A DNA stretch of 19,879 nt from Oscillospiraceae bacterium (GCA_902766855.1 CACXFE010000015.1:1-19879); one strand, 5' to 3'; positions 6,218 to 13,446 are shown, counted from the stretch's first letter. The notes: a model not told the origin generated them from the letters alone. Translations and numbers: made by a program.

Positions 6218-6757
6218 CTATCTTCCTCCTGTTACATAAACTCTTTTTGATGTAATATTCAGCGCCGCGGTCACGGCGTTTGTGATTTTTTCATTCAGGT
6301 TCTCATCGTCGCCTCCCTCGCATACGATCGCCACCCCTCTGACCGCCGGCATTTCCGCCGTTACCAAAAGCGCCTGCTCGCCGCCGTCCGCGGTGCGTAC
6401 CGTGATATAACTTTGCTTGCGTTCGCTGCTGGTGCTTTCGGCATTGCTTTCAACGCGGCTGGCGGCTGTGCCTTCGTTTACATCCGCATAGGTATACCGA
6501 ATGCCGCTTTCCAGCGTGATCACCACATTCACCTGATCGCTCCCGGTGATGCACTGCACCGTTTGCCGGATGCCCTCTTCCAATCGGACGCGGTATTCCT
6601 CGGCCGACAGGCTTTCGACGGGCGTGGTCTGTTTGGTACTCTTTTTGGCGGGGAAGAGGGAGGAAAGCAAAATCAGCACCATTCCCGCGATCCCCGCCGC
6701 CATCAGGATTTTAGGGGATTTGATGATCCCGATCATTTTCCCTGTGATTTGATTCAT
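6218..6757 (-). CDS. spoIIIAG: stage III sporulation protein AG
   Basis: 179-residue single-pass protein: N-terminal amphipathic stretch, one membrane helix (about 17-36, ILMAAGIAGMVLILLSSLF), then an extracytoplasmic ring-building domain with GIRQTVQCITGSDQVNVVITLESG and AVRGVAIVCEGGDDENLNEKITNAVTAALNI, typical of SpoIIIAG. In Bacillus subtilis the homologue forms a large ring that is the core of the feeding channel. ATG 6757 follows GAGGTGGTG. It overlaps the end of spoIIIAF by 47 bases, more than the other junctions in this operon. An inner ATG at 6736 would reduce the overlap but has a poorer ribosome site. Confidence 0.93.
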   Translation of the reverse strand: MNQITGKMIGIIKSPKILMAAGIAGMVLILLSSLFPAKKSTKQTTPVESLSAEEYRVRLEEGIRQTVQCITGSDQVNVVITLESGIRYTYADVNEGTAASRVESNAESTSSERKQSYITVRTADGGEQALLVTAEMPAVRGVAIVCEGGDDENLNEKITNAVTAALNITSKRVYVTGGR

Positions 6758-7181
6758 GTATAATCACCACCTCGTCATTCCCGGCGATCGCACGGAGCGC
6801 CGAGCGAATGGTTTCCTCCTCACAGTCGGAAAAAATCGTGATCTTAGTAATATGTATGCTGCCGTCATCCGATTTATCCGTACAAACCGTGATTTCGGAA
6901 AAATTTATTCCCGCGTTTTGTAAAAGAGCCATGGCGATATACCGGGCGGAGGCCGCATCCAGTTCTTCGGTTTTCGCCGCAGTGGGGGAGGCAAAGCGAA
7001 AGTCGGGCTCTATTTTGCCGATCGCCGGCAGAAGTGTTCCGATCGCTACCGTCAGAAAAACCACGCCGAGCAGTGTTTTTACCGGCTTTTCCATAGCGCC
7101 GGCGGGGGCGACCCACTGCAAGGCGCCGATCAGCACCATGGCGGAACACACGGTCACCGCCGCCGCGGTCAGCCCGCTCAT
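6711..7181 (-). CDS. spoIIIAF: stage III sporulation protein AF
   Basis: 156-residue protein with two N-terminal membrane helices (about 5-22 and 31-52) and a small extracytoplasmic domain (about 75-150) with EITVCTDKSDDGSIHITKITIFSDCEEE. Family knowledge: a SpoIIIA complex component whose soluble domain has a ring-building-like fold. The start at 7181 (MSGLTAAAV) is chosen because it overlaps the spoIIIAE stop as ATGA. The reading frame continues upstream to 7400 but that part is inside spoIIIAE and does not look like protein. The C-terminal 47 bases overlap spoIIIAG. Confidence 0.9.
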   Translation of the reverse strand: MSGLTAAAVTVCSAMVLIGALQWVAPAGAMEKPVKTLLGVVFLTVAIGTLLPAIGKIEPDFRFASPTAAKTEELDAASARYIAMALLQNAGINFSEITVCTDKSDDGSIHITKITIFSDCEEETIRSALRAIAGNDEVVIIHESNHRENDRDHQIP

Positions 7182-8305
7182 GCCGCCCTCCCCGCCGCGA
7201 TCACCACGGCAAGGCAAATGATAAACATCGCGCCTACCAATAATAGAATACCGGTCAAAACGGCGAGCATGGCGTCCATGGCTTTCAGAATGCCGCCGAT
7301 CCCCGAAAGGGAAAACAGTTCCGCGGCGGCGGAGCCTGCCAGCATGACCGCCCGCCAGAGAAGCAATTCTAAAATCAACGGGAGAAAGGTCAATAAACAA
7401 ACCGCCGCGCCGTAAATCCCCACGGAAGAGCGCAGGAAGCCCATGGAGGCGCTGATGGTGGAGAGGGCTTCAGAAAGGGCGCTGCCCGCCATCGGTACGG
7501 CTGACCCCACAATAAATTTCGCCGTTTTCATTGTCAGGGTGTCTGCCGGGGCGTTGACCGCCGTCTGGATCCCTAAAATCGCGGTGAAAACGGTGGAGAT
7601 CAGCCCCATGCCCCAAAGGGAAATTTTTTTCACGGCCTCAGCCAGGCCCGATTTTTTTACCACGGGAGAAACCGCGGCACTGATACTGAGTGCCAGGTAC
7701 CCGCCCATCAAGGGCGAAATGACAAAGGAAGAAAAGGCACTGACACCCTCCGCGGCGGTCAAAAGCAAAGCGCTCATAGAAGCGGCGGTTGCCGCGCCGC
7801 CCGCCGCCGCGGTGATCACCGCGAAAACCGGGATAAAACTCAGTAAAAACACGCTGATCCCTTTTAAGGCGTCAATCGAGGAGCGAATCACCGAAACAGC
7901 GGGGAGAAGCACCAATATGGCCGAAGCGATTGCCGCGGCATACTCCGCGGTATCGGCGGAAGTTCGTTTCGGCTCGGCGGCATGGATGGCGGCGGCAATC
8001 AGAATCACCGCCAACAGCGCGCCGCCCGCCGCCAAAGGCGCGGCCGCTCCCTCTTTTAAAAAACGCCGGATGTGAGAAAAAATATTTTCCGCTGTAAAAG
8101 AGGAAATCCAGTTTTCATCATACAAGTCGATCCCGTTTTCCGAAAAGTATTCCCGCACGGTCGGTGGCACGGCGTCTTGTATTTCGTCAATCCCGCTGTT
8201 GCGCAGTTGCTCGCGGTAAAAATCATCCGTTTCTTCCGCACAGACCGGGAAGGCGCAAAACAGGCAAAAAAATAGCAAGAGAATGATTGTTTTGATTGGT
8301 TTCAT
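7178..8305 (-). CDS. spoIIIAE: stage III sporulation protein AE
   Basis: 375-residue polytopic membrane protein, the largest membrane component of the SpoIIIA complex. Residues 1-23 form a signal-peptide-like hydrophobic start ending in CAEE. They are followed by an exposed segment (DDFYREQLRNSGIDEIQDAVP, a family hallmark) and then about eight hydrophobic segments rich in Ala and Gly. SpoIIIAE has distant resemblance to transporter/permease proteins. Start ATG overlaps the spoIIIAD stop by four bases. Length (about 375-400) matches the family. Confidence 0.93.
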   Translation of the reverse strand: MKPIKTIILLLFFCLFCAFPVCAEETDDFYREQLRNSGIDEIQDAVPPTVREYFSENGIDLYDENWISSFTAENIFSHIRRFLKEGAAAPLAAGGALLAVILIAAAIHAAEPKRTSADTAEYAAAIASAILVLLPAVSVIRSSIDALKGISVFLLSFIPVFAVITAAAGGAATAASMSALLLTAAEGVSAFSSFVISPLMGGYLALSISAAVSPVVKKSGLAEAVKKISLWGMGLISTVFTAILGIQTAVNAPADTLTMKTAKFIVGSAVPMAGSALSEALSTISASMGFLRSSVGIYGAAVCLLTFLPLILELLLWRAVMLAGSAAAELFSLSGIGGILKAMDAMLAVLTGILLLVGAMFIICLAVVIAAGRAA

Positions 8306-8688
8306 CGGATCAGCCCCACCGCAAGGTCAAGTATTGCCAGAAGGTAAGGGATCGCCAGTAAAAAAACGGCGCATTTCCCCGCAAATTCCGCTTTGGCGGC
8401 AAGGGCGGCCTGTCCGTTGTCGCGGCAGGCGTCGGCAATAAAGCCGGTGATATACCCGATGCCGAGTGCTTTGAGCGCCACACCGAAGGCGTCTGCCCGG
8501 ATGCCCGCTTCGGTAAGCGCGTCCCGCAGGCGAAGAAGCGGAACAAAAATGTTTTTCAACACCAAAAGCAGAACGATCGCCCCGCCCGCCAGCGAAACGG
8601 CCAACGCGTATTCGCTTTTCTGTTGTTTTAAGAGTACAGCCAGGAAGGCGGTCAATAGGCAGATAACCAGAATTTTGATCAGTTCCAT
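8302..8688 (-). CDS. spoIIIAD: stage III sporulation protein AD
   Basis: 128-residue membrane protein with four hydrophobic segments. Sequence such as LLKQQKSEYALAVSLAGGAIVLLLVL and IGYITGFIADACRDNGQAALAAKAEFAGK is characteristic of SpoIIIAD, including the Cys-Arg-Asp and Lys-x-Glu-x-x-Gly elements. Works with AC and AE in the mother-cell membrane part of the channel; AC and AD resemble FliQ-like export components. One base separates it from spoIIIAC, and it overlaps spoIIIAE by four bases. Confidence 0.94.
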   Translation of the reverse strand: MELIKILVICLLTAFLAVLLKQQKSEYALAVSLAGGAIVLLLVLKNIFVPLLRLRDALTEAGIRADAFGVALKALGIGYITGFIADACRDNGQAALAAKAEFAGKCAVFLLAIPYLLAILDLAVGLIR

Positions 8689-8689
8689 T

Positions 8690-8884
8690 TTATAACCCGA
8701 AAAGGTTTTTGACCGTGGTGAAGAGTTCCGCGATGGCGTTGACCACCATCAGCAAAACCACCACTAACCCCGCAAGCGTAGTCAGCATGGCCTGTTCCTC
8801 CCTGCCGGATCGTACCAGTAGTTGATTCAATACGGTGACGATGATCCCCACGGCGGCGATCCGAAAGATAAAATCCACATCCAT
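8690..8884 (-). CDS. spoIIIAC: stage III sporulation protein AC
   Basis: 64-residue protein with two membrane helices: MDVDFIFRIAAVGIIVTVLN, a GREEQAM loop, then LTTLAGLVVVLLMVVNAI and LFTTVKNLFGL. The GREE(Q/Y)AM-x-TTLAGL loop is the family signature. ATG at 8884 is chosen over the in-frame GTG at 8893, because that GTG is part of the ribosome site TAGGTG, six bases before 8884. The resulting length matches known SpoIIIAC (64-68). Confidence 0.93.
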   Translation of the reverse strand: MDVDFIFRIAAVGIIVTVLNQLLVRSGREEQAMLTTLAGLVVVLLMVVNAIAELFTTVKNLFGL

Positions 8885-8893
8885 TTTCTTCAC

Positions 8894-9343
8894 CTACAAA
8901 AGAAAAATACAAAGAAAAGCACCGCACAGGATCCCGAGCGATTGATACAAGCGGCAATGGTCGCGGCATTCGCGCTCGGCTTCGGTGTATTGTGCTTGCA
9001 GTAAGGATAGATAAACGCCGATCCGCTCGGTTTCGGTTGCCGCGTCCCCCATGCCGAAATCCCTTAAAAACTCGTTGATCAAAGCGGTGTCCTGCGTTTT
9101 TAAATTCTCCGCCGAAATGCGTAAATCCCCGCCTTCGGTTTCGATTTCACCGCTTGGAAAGCAAAGCGCCAGCAAGGGTTCCCGCTCGGCCGCGCCCGCG
9201 CATAGGCGCTCCCGCAGTTCCGTGAAGGAGCGGCAGAGGGCGATCAGCCTTTTTTTGCGCATTTGCAGGCGCCTTGCTTCCGCAAACCCAAGCAGGGCGC
9301 AACTGAAAAACACCGTTAAGAGCCCGATTGCTTTAAACAACAT
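8894..9343 (-). CDS. spoIIIAB: stage III sporulation protein AB
   Basis: 149-residue protein with an N-terminal membrane helix (about 3-22, FKAIGLLTVFFSCALLGFAEA), a long helical cytoplasmic or intermembrane body (RRLQMRKKRLIALCRSFTEL) and a C-terminal hydrophobic anchor (SLGILCGAFLCIFLL). This topology and the G-F-x-x-A-R-x-L-x-x-R motif are typical of SpoIIIAB. It is a little shorter than the usual 165-175 residues, with the middle domain compact. Start ATG 9343 lies 11 bases inside the end of spoIIIAA with GGTGA just upstream. Confidence 0.88.
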   Translation of the reverse strand: MLFKAIGLLTVFFSCALLGFAEARRLQMRKKRLIALCRSFTELRERLCAGAAEREPLLALCFPSGEIETEGGDLRISAENLKTQDTALINEFLRDFGMGDAATETERIGVYLSLLQAQYTEAERECRDHCRLYQSLGILCGAFLCIFLL

Positions 9344-10268
9344 ATTCACCGCAGAGATCCCGGCTGTTGAAAAACCGGATCCTGCCGCTGTGCGCGGGCG
9401 GCAGGATCGCCACGGCGGCAATCGCGCCGCTTTCCAGCAATTCTCTGGTCACGCGGCGTTTCAGCAACTCTTCCTCATTGCCGGCATGGGCGGTGGTCAG
9501 CACCCGCACGCCGGAGAAGAAACTTTCGCTCACGCCTTTCAGTTCTTCACCGGTGCCGATCTCGTCAAACGCGATCAATTCCGGGAAAAGAGTGCGAAGC
9601 GCCATTTCGATCCCGGCGGCTTTGTTTTCGGTCAGTAAAATATCGGTGTTGCGCCCGAGATGAAGATGTGCCTTGCCGCAGGAACTGCCCGAAAGTTCGC
9701 CGCGGCTGTCGATCACGGCCACGCGGCGGGGAAGGCCGTTTGTTCCATCCGATAATTGGCGGATCAGGTCGCGCAAAACAGTGGTTTTGCCGCTTCCGGG
9801 CGGCCCGGCGATCAGAAAGCCGCCCCCTGTAAAACGGGGGAGCAGTTGGTCGGCACAGCCGGGCACTTCCCGCGCAATGCGAATGTTGACCGAAGAAATA
9901 TCCCGCAAAGCGCCGCCTTGCATGGCGGTTCCGCAAATGCCTGCGCGATGCCCGTATTTCATGATGATAAAGCCGTTTTTCAATTCGTTTTCATGGGCAT
10001 ATACCGAAGACCGGCAAAGCAATTTGAAGGTTTCGGCAATATCCTGCCCGGTTACGGTTAAAAGATCCCGCGTGATATAGCGGGAAGGCTGACCGCTTTT
10101 TAAAACAAAGGCGCATCCTCCGCCTAAGGTCAAGGCGGCGGGCAGACCGCTCCTCAACCTTATTTCCTCGATTTTTTCTTTGAACCCCGCCGGTATTTTT
10201 TCCAAAACGCCGCGCAACCCGGGTGCAACCGCGTAAAGCGCACTGTCAAATCGTTCCGCATCTGTCAT
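9333..10268 (-). CDS. spoIIIAA: stage III sporulation protein AA, secretion-type ATPase
   Basis: 311-residue cytoplasmic ATPase of the SpoIIIA complex, related to type II/IV secretion ATPases. Walker A GPPGSGKTTVLRDL (Lys161) and Walker B-like LIAFDEIGTGEEL are clear. An arginine-containing segment (VAVIDSRGEL) and a conserved RPYGHRAGI-like block (KYGHRAGICGTAMQGG) also match the family. It probably energises channel assembly or transport from the mother-cell side. ATG 10268 follows GAGGTG with six bases of spacing; longer in-frame starts up to 10331 fall across the bioY terminator and are rejected. First gene of the eight-gene operon. Confidence 0.95.
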   Translation of the reverse strand: MTDAERFDSALYAVAPGLRGVLEKIPAGFKEKIEEIRLRSGLPAALTLGGGCAFVLKSGQPSRYITRDLLTVTGQDIAETFKLLCRSSVYAHENELKNGFIIMKYGHRAGICGTAMQGGALRDISSVNIRIAREVPGCADQLLPRFTGGGFLIAGPPGSGKTTVLRDLIRQLSDGTNGLPRRVAVIDSRGELSGSSCGKAHLHLGRNTDILLTENKAAGIEMALRTLFPELIAFDEIGTGEELKGVSESFFSGVRVLTTAHAGNEEELLKRRVTRELLESGAIAAVAILPPAHSGRIRFFNSRDLCGEYVV

Positions 10269-10287
10269 GCTTGTCACCTCACAGTAC

Positions 10288-10317
10288 ATCATATGAAAAG
10301 GTTGTCCGTGATAGAAC
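10288..10317 (-). promoter_or_regulatory. tentative sigma-E-type promoter of spoIIIA
   Basis: In other spore formers the spoIIIA operon is driven by sigma-E in the mother cell. Between the bioY terminator and the spoIIIAA ribosome site the best match on the minus strand is GTTCTATC (10317-10310), 14 bases, then CATATGAT (10295-10288). It only partly matches the CATACA-T class -10. The assignment rests on position and weak similarity. Confidence 0.3.
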
Positions 10318-10361
10318 AAAAAAAGAGGCAATCTTTCCGAATCCGGGAAGACTGCCTCTTT
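10316..10361 (-). terminator. intrinsic terminator of bioY
   Basis: Read on the minus strand, AAAGAGGCA (10361-10353) pairs with TGCCTCTTT (10330-10322), with a further seven pairs after one mismatch and a six-base loop, then a run of seven or more T. It separates bioY from the spoIIIA operon, so spoIIIA needs its own promoter. Confidence 0.85.
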
Positions 10362-10380
10362 GACAGAACATCAATCAGTT

Positions 10381-10926
10381 TTAAGCGCCTTTTTGCAGAA
10401 TATGTTTGACGACGGCCTCCGTTCTGTCGGCAATCAGAAACGCCAAGGCCAGTTTCAAAAGATCGGGCAGAATAAAGGGAACCACGCATTTCATCAGCGC
10501 CGCCGTAAAACCGATCCCGCCGCCACCGGTGTAGCGCACCACAAACCAGACGGTGCCAAACAGATATAAAACCGCAAGTCCGATCACGAGCGCCAAAATT
10601 TTGTACGGCTTTTTGCGGGGGAAAATGCGCGTCAACCCCGCATAGAGCAAGCACAGCACCACAAACCCTACGATGTAGCCGCCCGTTGGCCCCAGCAACA
10701 CGCCAACGCCGCCGTTCATACCCGCAAACACCGGCACTCCCAACGCCCCGATCAGCAAATACACGCCAAGGCAAACGGCGGCTTGCCCTCCGCCTAAAAT
10801 CAGGCAGGCGAGGAAAACGGCAAAGGTTTGCATGGTGAAAGGCACGGCAAAAGGCACGGTGATCCAGGCGCAAACGGCGCACAGCGCGGCGAATACGGCC
10901 GTCAGGGTTATGTTTTTGATTTTCAT
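10381..10926 (-). CDS. bioY: BioY, biotin ECF transporter substrate-binding subunit
   Basis: 181-residue membrane protein, the S component that captures biotin for an energy-coupling-factor transporter; the shared EcfA/A'/T module is not in this window. Six hydrophobic segments. Hallmarks: VPFAVPFTMQTFAVFLACLILGG (about 23-45) and GGVGVLLGPTGGYIVGF (about 71-87), the biotin-site motif of the family. GGAGTG sits seven bases before ATG 10926. It is divergent from birA and controlled by BirA-like boxes in the shared region. Uptake plus the BirA ligase, with no bio synthesis genes nearby, is consistent with reliance on scavenged biotin, though synthesis genes elsewhere cannot be excluded. Confidence 0.95.
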   Translation of the reverse strand: MKIKNITLTAVFAALCAVCAWITVPFAVPFTMQTFAVFLACLILGGGQAAVCLGVYLLIGALGVPVFAGMNGGVGVLLGPTGGYIVGFVVLCLLYAGLTRIFPRKKPYKILALVIGLAVLYLFGTVWFVVRYTGGGGIGFTAALMKCVVPFILPDLLKLALAFLIADRTEAVVKHILQKGA

Positions 10927-10940
10927 AGGGCAACACTCCG

Positions 10941-10972
10941 ATTGTAAACTAAAACTTTTTTATATTTACAAT
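10941..10972. promoter_or_regulatory. BirA box 1 (biotin operator at bioY)
   Basis: ATTGTAAAC (10941-10949), 14 bases, ATTTACAAT (10964-10972): 8 of 9 dyad matches. This is the known BirA operator pattern of Firmicutes (TTGTWAAC-N14-16-GTTWACAA). It overlaps the -10 and start of bioY. Confidence 0.8.
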
Positions 10973-10999
10973 TATAGTGTTTTCCTTACAAAATGTCAA
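10971..10999 (-). promoter_or_regulatory. perfect-consensus sigma-A promoter of bioY
   Basis: On the minus strand TTGACA (10999-10994), exactly 17 bases, TATAAT (10976-10971). A perfect promoter occluded by BirA boxes suggests strong expression when biotin is low and tight repression when it is present. Confidence 0.8.
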
Positions 11000-11023
11000 T
11001 ATAAAAAAATAATGATTTACAAT
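10992..11023. promoter_or_regulatory. possible BirA box 2 (autoregulation of birA)
   Basis: AATGTCAAT (10992-11000), 14 bases, ATTTACAAT (11015-11023). The right half-site is identical to that of box 1 and the spacing is the same, but the left half is degenerate and coincides with the bioY -35. It also covers the birA -35. Confidence 0.45.
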
Positions 11024-11044
11024 CGGCGGCCCGCGTGGTAAAAT
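11016..11044 (+). promoter_or_regulatory. sigma-A promoter of birA
   Basis: TTTACA (11016-11021), 17 bases, TAAAAT (11039-11044), followed by AAGAAGG at 11054-11060 and ATG at 11068. The -35 lies within the right half of BirA box 2. Confidence 0.6.
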
Positions 11045-11067
11045 GAAACGGAAAAGAAGGTGCATGG

Positions 11068-12066
11068 ATGATGACGACCAAAGACTATGTGCTATATGCG
11101 TTGAAAAAAGCCGGTGGATTTGTTTCGGGCGGCGAGATCAGTGAAACGCTCGGGATCAGTCGCGCCGCCGTTCATACGGCGGTGAAAGCACTGCGGAATG
11201 ACGGATACAGGATCGCTTCGAGTACCAATAAGGGGTATCGCCTGGCACAGAGCGAGGAACGGCTGGTGTTGGGGGAACTCTTGCCTGGAATCGGGCTGGA
11301 ACGCGGCCGTGGCGTTACGGTGCTTGATTGCGTGGATTCTACCAATACCTATTTGCGGCGACTGTGCGCATCGGGGCATGCCGCGGTGGGCGATTGCGTG
11401 ATCGCGGATGAACAAACCGGCGGGAAAGGCCGCCTTGGCAGGAAATTCGAATCCCAAAAAGGGGTAGGGCTTTATTTTTCGGTCCGGCTTGAACCCAAAA
11501 ATGTTTCTCCCGCCGAACTGGCGGAAATTACGGCTTGGGGCGCGGTTGCCACCGCAAAGGCAATCGAAGAATCCTGTGGGATCGTTTGCGGGATCAAGTG
11601 GGTAAACGATCTTGTGTGCGGCAATCGAAAAGTCTGCGGTATTTTAACCGAAATGTCGGTAGAAGGGGAAACCGGGCGTATTGACAGCGTGATCATGGGC
11701 ATCGGGATCAATGTAAACCATATGGCGGGGGATTTTTCACCCGAAGTAGAGCCGATCGCCGTTTCTTTGCGGCAGATCACCGGAAAACGGCAAAGTCGGC
11801 TGAAACTGTGTGCGGCGCTGATCCGGCAGATAGATCGGATGCGGGAGGAGTTCCCGCAAGGGCGGGAGCGTGTTTTGGCGGAATACCGCGCCCGCTGTTC
11901 CGTGATCGGAAAAACGGTGTGGGTGGAAAAAGGCGGTGAACGCCAGGAGGCAAAGGCGCTTGGAATTGATGATCGCTTCGGTTTGGAAGTGGAATATGCC
12001 GGCGGGACGCGAGAAATCCTGCGCGGCGGCGAGGTGAGTGTTCGCGGGTTTTACGGGCAAAAATAA
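11068..12066 (+). CDS. birA: BirA, biotin operon repressor and biotin-protein ligase
   Basis: 332-residue bifunctional class II enzyme. N-terminal winged helix (about 3-62, with EISETLGISRAAVHTAVKALRNDGY) binds the BirA boxes. The central domain makes biotinyl-5'-AMP and transfers biotin to carboxylases: GGKGRLGRKF (118-127) is the biotin/AMP loop, KWVNDL (177-182) holds the catalytic Lys177, and GIGINVN lies further on. The C-terminal SH3-like domain (about 285-332) ends in GGTREILRGGEVSVRG. Holo-BirA formed when biotin is plentiful represses bioY and probably itself. ATG 11068 is seven bases after AAGAAGG; ATG 11071 is equally in frame. Divergent from bioY, followed by the MFS gene after 51 bases. 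Confidence 0.96.
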   Translation: MMTTKDYVLYALKKAGGFVSGGEISETLGISRAAVHTAVKALRNDGYRIASSTNKGYRLAQSEERLVLGELLPGIGLERGRGVTVLDCVDSTNTYLRRLCASGHAAVGDCVIADEQTGGKGRLGRKFESQKGVGLYFSVRLEPKNVSPAELAEITAWGAVATAKAIEESCGIVCGIKWVNDLVCGNRKVCGILTEMSVEGETGRIDSVIMGIGINVNHMAGDFSPEVEPIAVSLRQITGKRQSRLKLCAALIRQIDRMREEFPQGRERVLAEYRARCSVIGKTVWVEKGGERQEAKALGIDDRFGLEVEYAGGTREILRGGEVSVRGFYGQK

Positions 12067-12069
12067 CAC

Positions 12070-12098
12070 TTTACAAATATATAAAAATGTGATATGCT
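12070..12098 (+). promoter_or_regulatory. weak promoter candidate before the MFS gene
   Basis: TTTACA (12070-12075), 17 bases, TATGCT (12093-12098). The predicted start leaves a leader of only about 13 bases before ATG 12118, so read-through from birA may matter more. Confidence 0.3.
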
Positions 12099-12117
12099 TT
12101 TGCGCGGTGATACGGAA

Positions 12118-13320
12118 ATGAAGCAACGATCTGTAGCGCAAAAGCGCGGAATTTTGGTTTTTATTGTTTTATACCTGGCGTATACTTCCGTTTATATCGC
12201 ACGGTTGAATTTATCCATGGCTTCTCCTGAATTGGTCAAGGAGGGGATGATCAATACCCGGCAGATCGGGTATCTCGGCGCGGTTTTCTCCATTGTTTAT
12301 GCGGCAGGGAGGCTTTTTAACGGCACCGTAAGCGACAGGGTGCCGCCGTTTGTGATGATTTGCTCGGGGCTTGTGTTGGTCGGCTCTGCCAACCTGGCAT
12401 TCAGTGTTTTGCCGGTTTTTCCCGCCATGATGGTGTTTTGGGCGATCAATGCTTTCGCACAATCCATGTTGTGGAGTTCTGTTCTGTGCGCCTCGGTTCA
12501 GGTGTTCGGAGAACAGCGTGCCCCTAAAATGACTTCTTATATGGTCACTTCGGTTGCATTCGGCAACATCGCGGGGATTTTGCTTGGGGCCTTTTTGATT
12601 AACCGTTTCGGGGTGCGGTATGCTTTTGTGATCCCGGGATTGATCCCGCTTGTGCTGGCGGTCGCGGTATTCGCGGCAATCCGCCGGATTGGAAAACCGG
12701 TTCGTCAGGCAAAAACAGAAGGCGGACAAACGGGCGCATGGCGCGTCGGCGGTCTTTGGATTACCTTGGCGATGGCGTTTATGCACGGCTTGATCAAAGA
12801 AAACATCACGGTTTGGATGACGGTGTATTTTGTAGATACTTATCAGATCGATCTTTCCAAAACCTCCGGGTTTATTCTGTTTATTCCGTTGGTTGGATTG
12901 TTGGGAAGGCTTGCATATCCGCCGATCTACCGGCTTTGCAAAAGCAATGAGCATGCCGTTTCTTTGTGGGGCTTTTTGCTTTGCGTCATCGGCGCGGCGG
13001 TGCTGATCTCCGGTCAGGCGGGGGCAGTGGTGGCGCTGGTCGCTCTCAGCCTGATTTATGCGGCGGTTTCCCTGGTGAATACCTCGCTGTTGTCGATCTA
13101 TCCGCTTCAATTTGCACCGGCGGGCAAGGTGGCTACCGTGAGCGGAATGATGGATTTTGCCACTTATTCGGGCGGCGGCACAGGTTCCTTTTTGTATGGA
13201 CTGTTGATCGACGGATTTGGGTACGGTTCCATGTTTTTCTCATGGGGCATGGTGTCGGCGGTATGCGTGATATTGGCGATTGTTCTGAAAAAAACAGCGG
13301 TTGCAAACCGCAATGCTTAA
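12118..13320 (+). CDS. major facilitator superfamily transporter
   Basis: 400-residue secondary transporter with about 12 hydrophobic segments in two halves. Seen: the TM1 motif AYTSVYIARLNLS resembling organophosphate:phosphate antiporters, the TM2-TM3 loop motif GRLFNGTVSDRVPP (variant of the MFS G-x-x-x-D-R/K motif), and the matching second-half loop GLLGRLAYPPIYRL. The substrate cannot be read; a GlpT-like sugar-phosphate or organic anion role is possible. The start is ATG 12118 with CGGTGA upstream; ATG 12094 has no ribosome site. It sits between birA and a strong terminator, on the same strand as birA, so partial co-transcription with biotin genes is possible. That alone does not make it a biotin carrier. 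Confidence 0.85.
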   Translation: MKQRSVAQKRGILVFIVLYLAYTSVYIARLNLSMASPELVKEGMINTRQIGYLGAVFSIVYAAGRLFNGTVSDRVPPFVMICSGLVLVGSANLAFSVLPVFPAMMVFWAINAFAQSMLWSSVLCASVQVFGEQRAPKMTSYMVTSVAFGNIAGILLGAFLINRFGVRYAFVIPGLIPLVLAVAVFAAIRRIGKPVRQAKTEGGQTGAWRVGGLWITLAMAFMHGLIKENITVWMTVYFVDTYQIDLSKTSGFILFIPLVGLLGRLAYPPIYRLCKSNEHAVSLWGFLLCVIGAAVLISGQAGAVVALVALSLIYAAVSLVNTSLLSIYPLQFAPAGKVATVSGMMDFATYSGGGTGSFLYGLLIDGFGYGSMFFSWGMVSAVCVILAIVLKKTAVANRNA

Positions 13321-13337
13321 AAGTAAAATCGGAACAG

Positions 13338-13367
13338 CCGTTTCGGAAAAAAACGAAACGGTTTTTT
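13338..13367 (+). terminator. intrinsic terminator after the MFS gene
   Basis: CCGTTTCG (13338-13345) and CGAAACGG (13354-13361) form a perfect 8-bp stem with an 8-base loop, followed by TTTTTTC and more T. It isolates the biotin/MFS block from iscS. Confidence 0.9.
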
Positions 13368-13386
13368 CTTTTTTTCCATAAACCTA

Positions 13387-13415
13387 TTGACTTGGTAGGA
13401 TTTATGTGCTATACT
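13387..13415 (+). promoter_or_regulatory. sigma-A promoter of iscS-iscU
   Basis: TTGACT (13387-13392), 17 bases, TATACT (13410-13415); the ribosome site AAGGGTG and ATG 13447 follow. CCTA (13383-13386) and TAGG (13396-13399) form a short dyad around the -35, a possible operator for an Rrf2-type regulator; that reading is weak. Confidence 0.7.
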
Positions 13416-13446
13416 ATCTGTGAAAAAAATAACAAGGGTGATCGGT

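Noticed and set aside
7182..7400. N-terminal extension of spoIIIAF up to 7400
   Set aside because: The extension is Arg/Gly-rich non-protein-like sequence within spoIIIAE; ATGA coupling at 7181 is the natural start.
10289..10936. 215-codon frame overlapping bioY on the same strand
   Set aside because: Arg/Cys-rich shadow frame; BioY in the other frame has clear family motifs.
10927..11067. Riboswitch in the bioY-birA region
   Set aside because: The gap is fully explained by two promoters and BirA boxes; no room or conserved structure for a riboswitch.
12211..13110. 299-codon antisense frame opposite the MFS gene
   Set aside because: His/Arg/Gln-rich composition typical of a shadow of a membrane-protein gene; no start signals.
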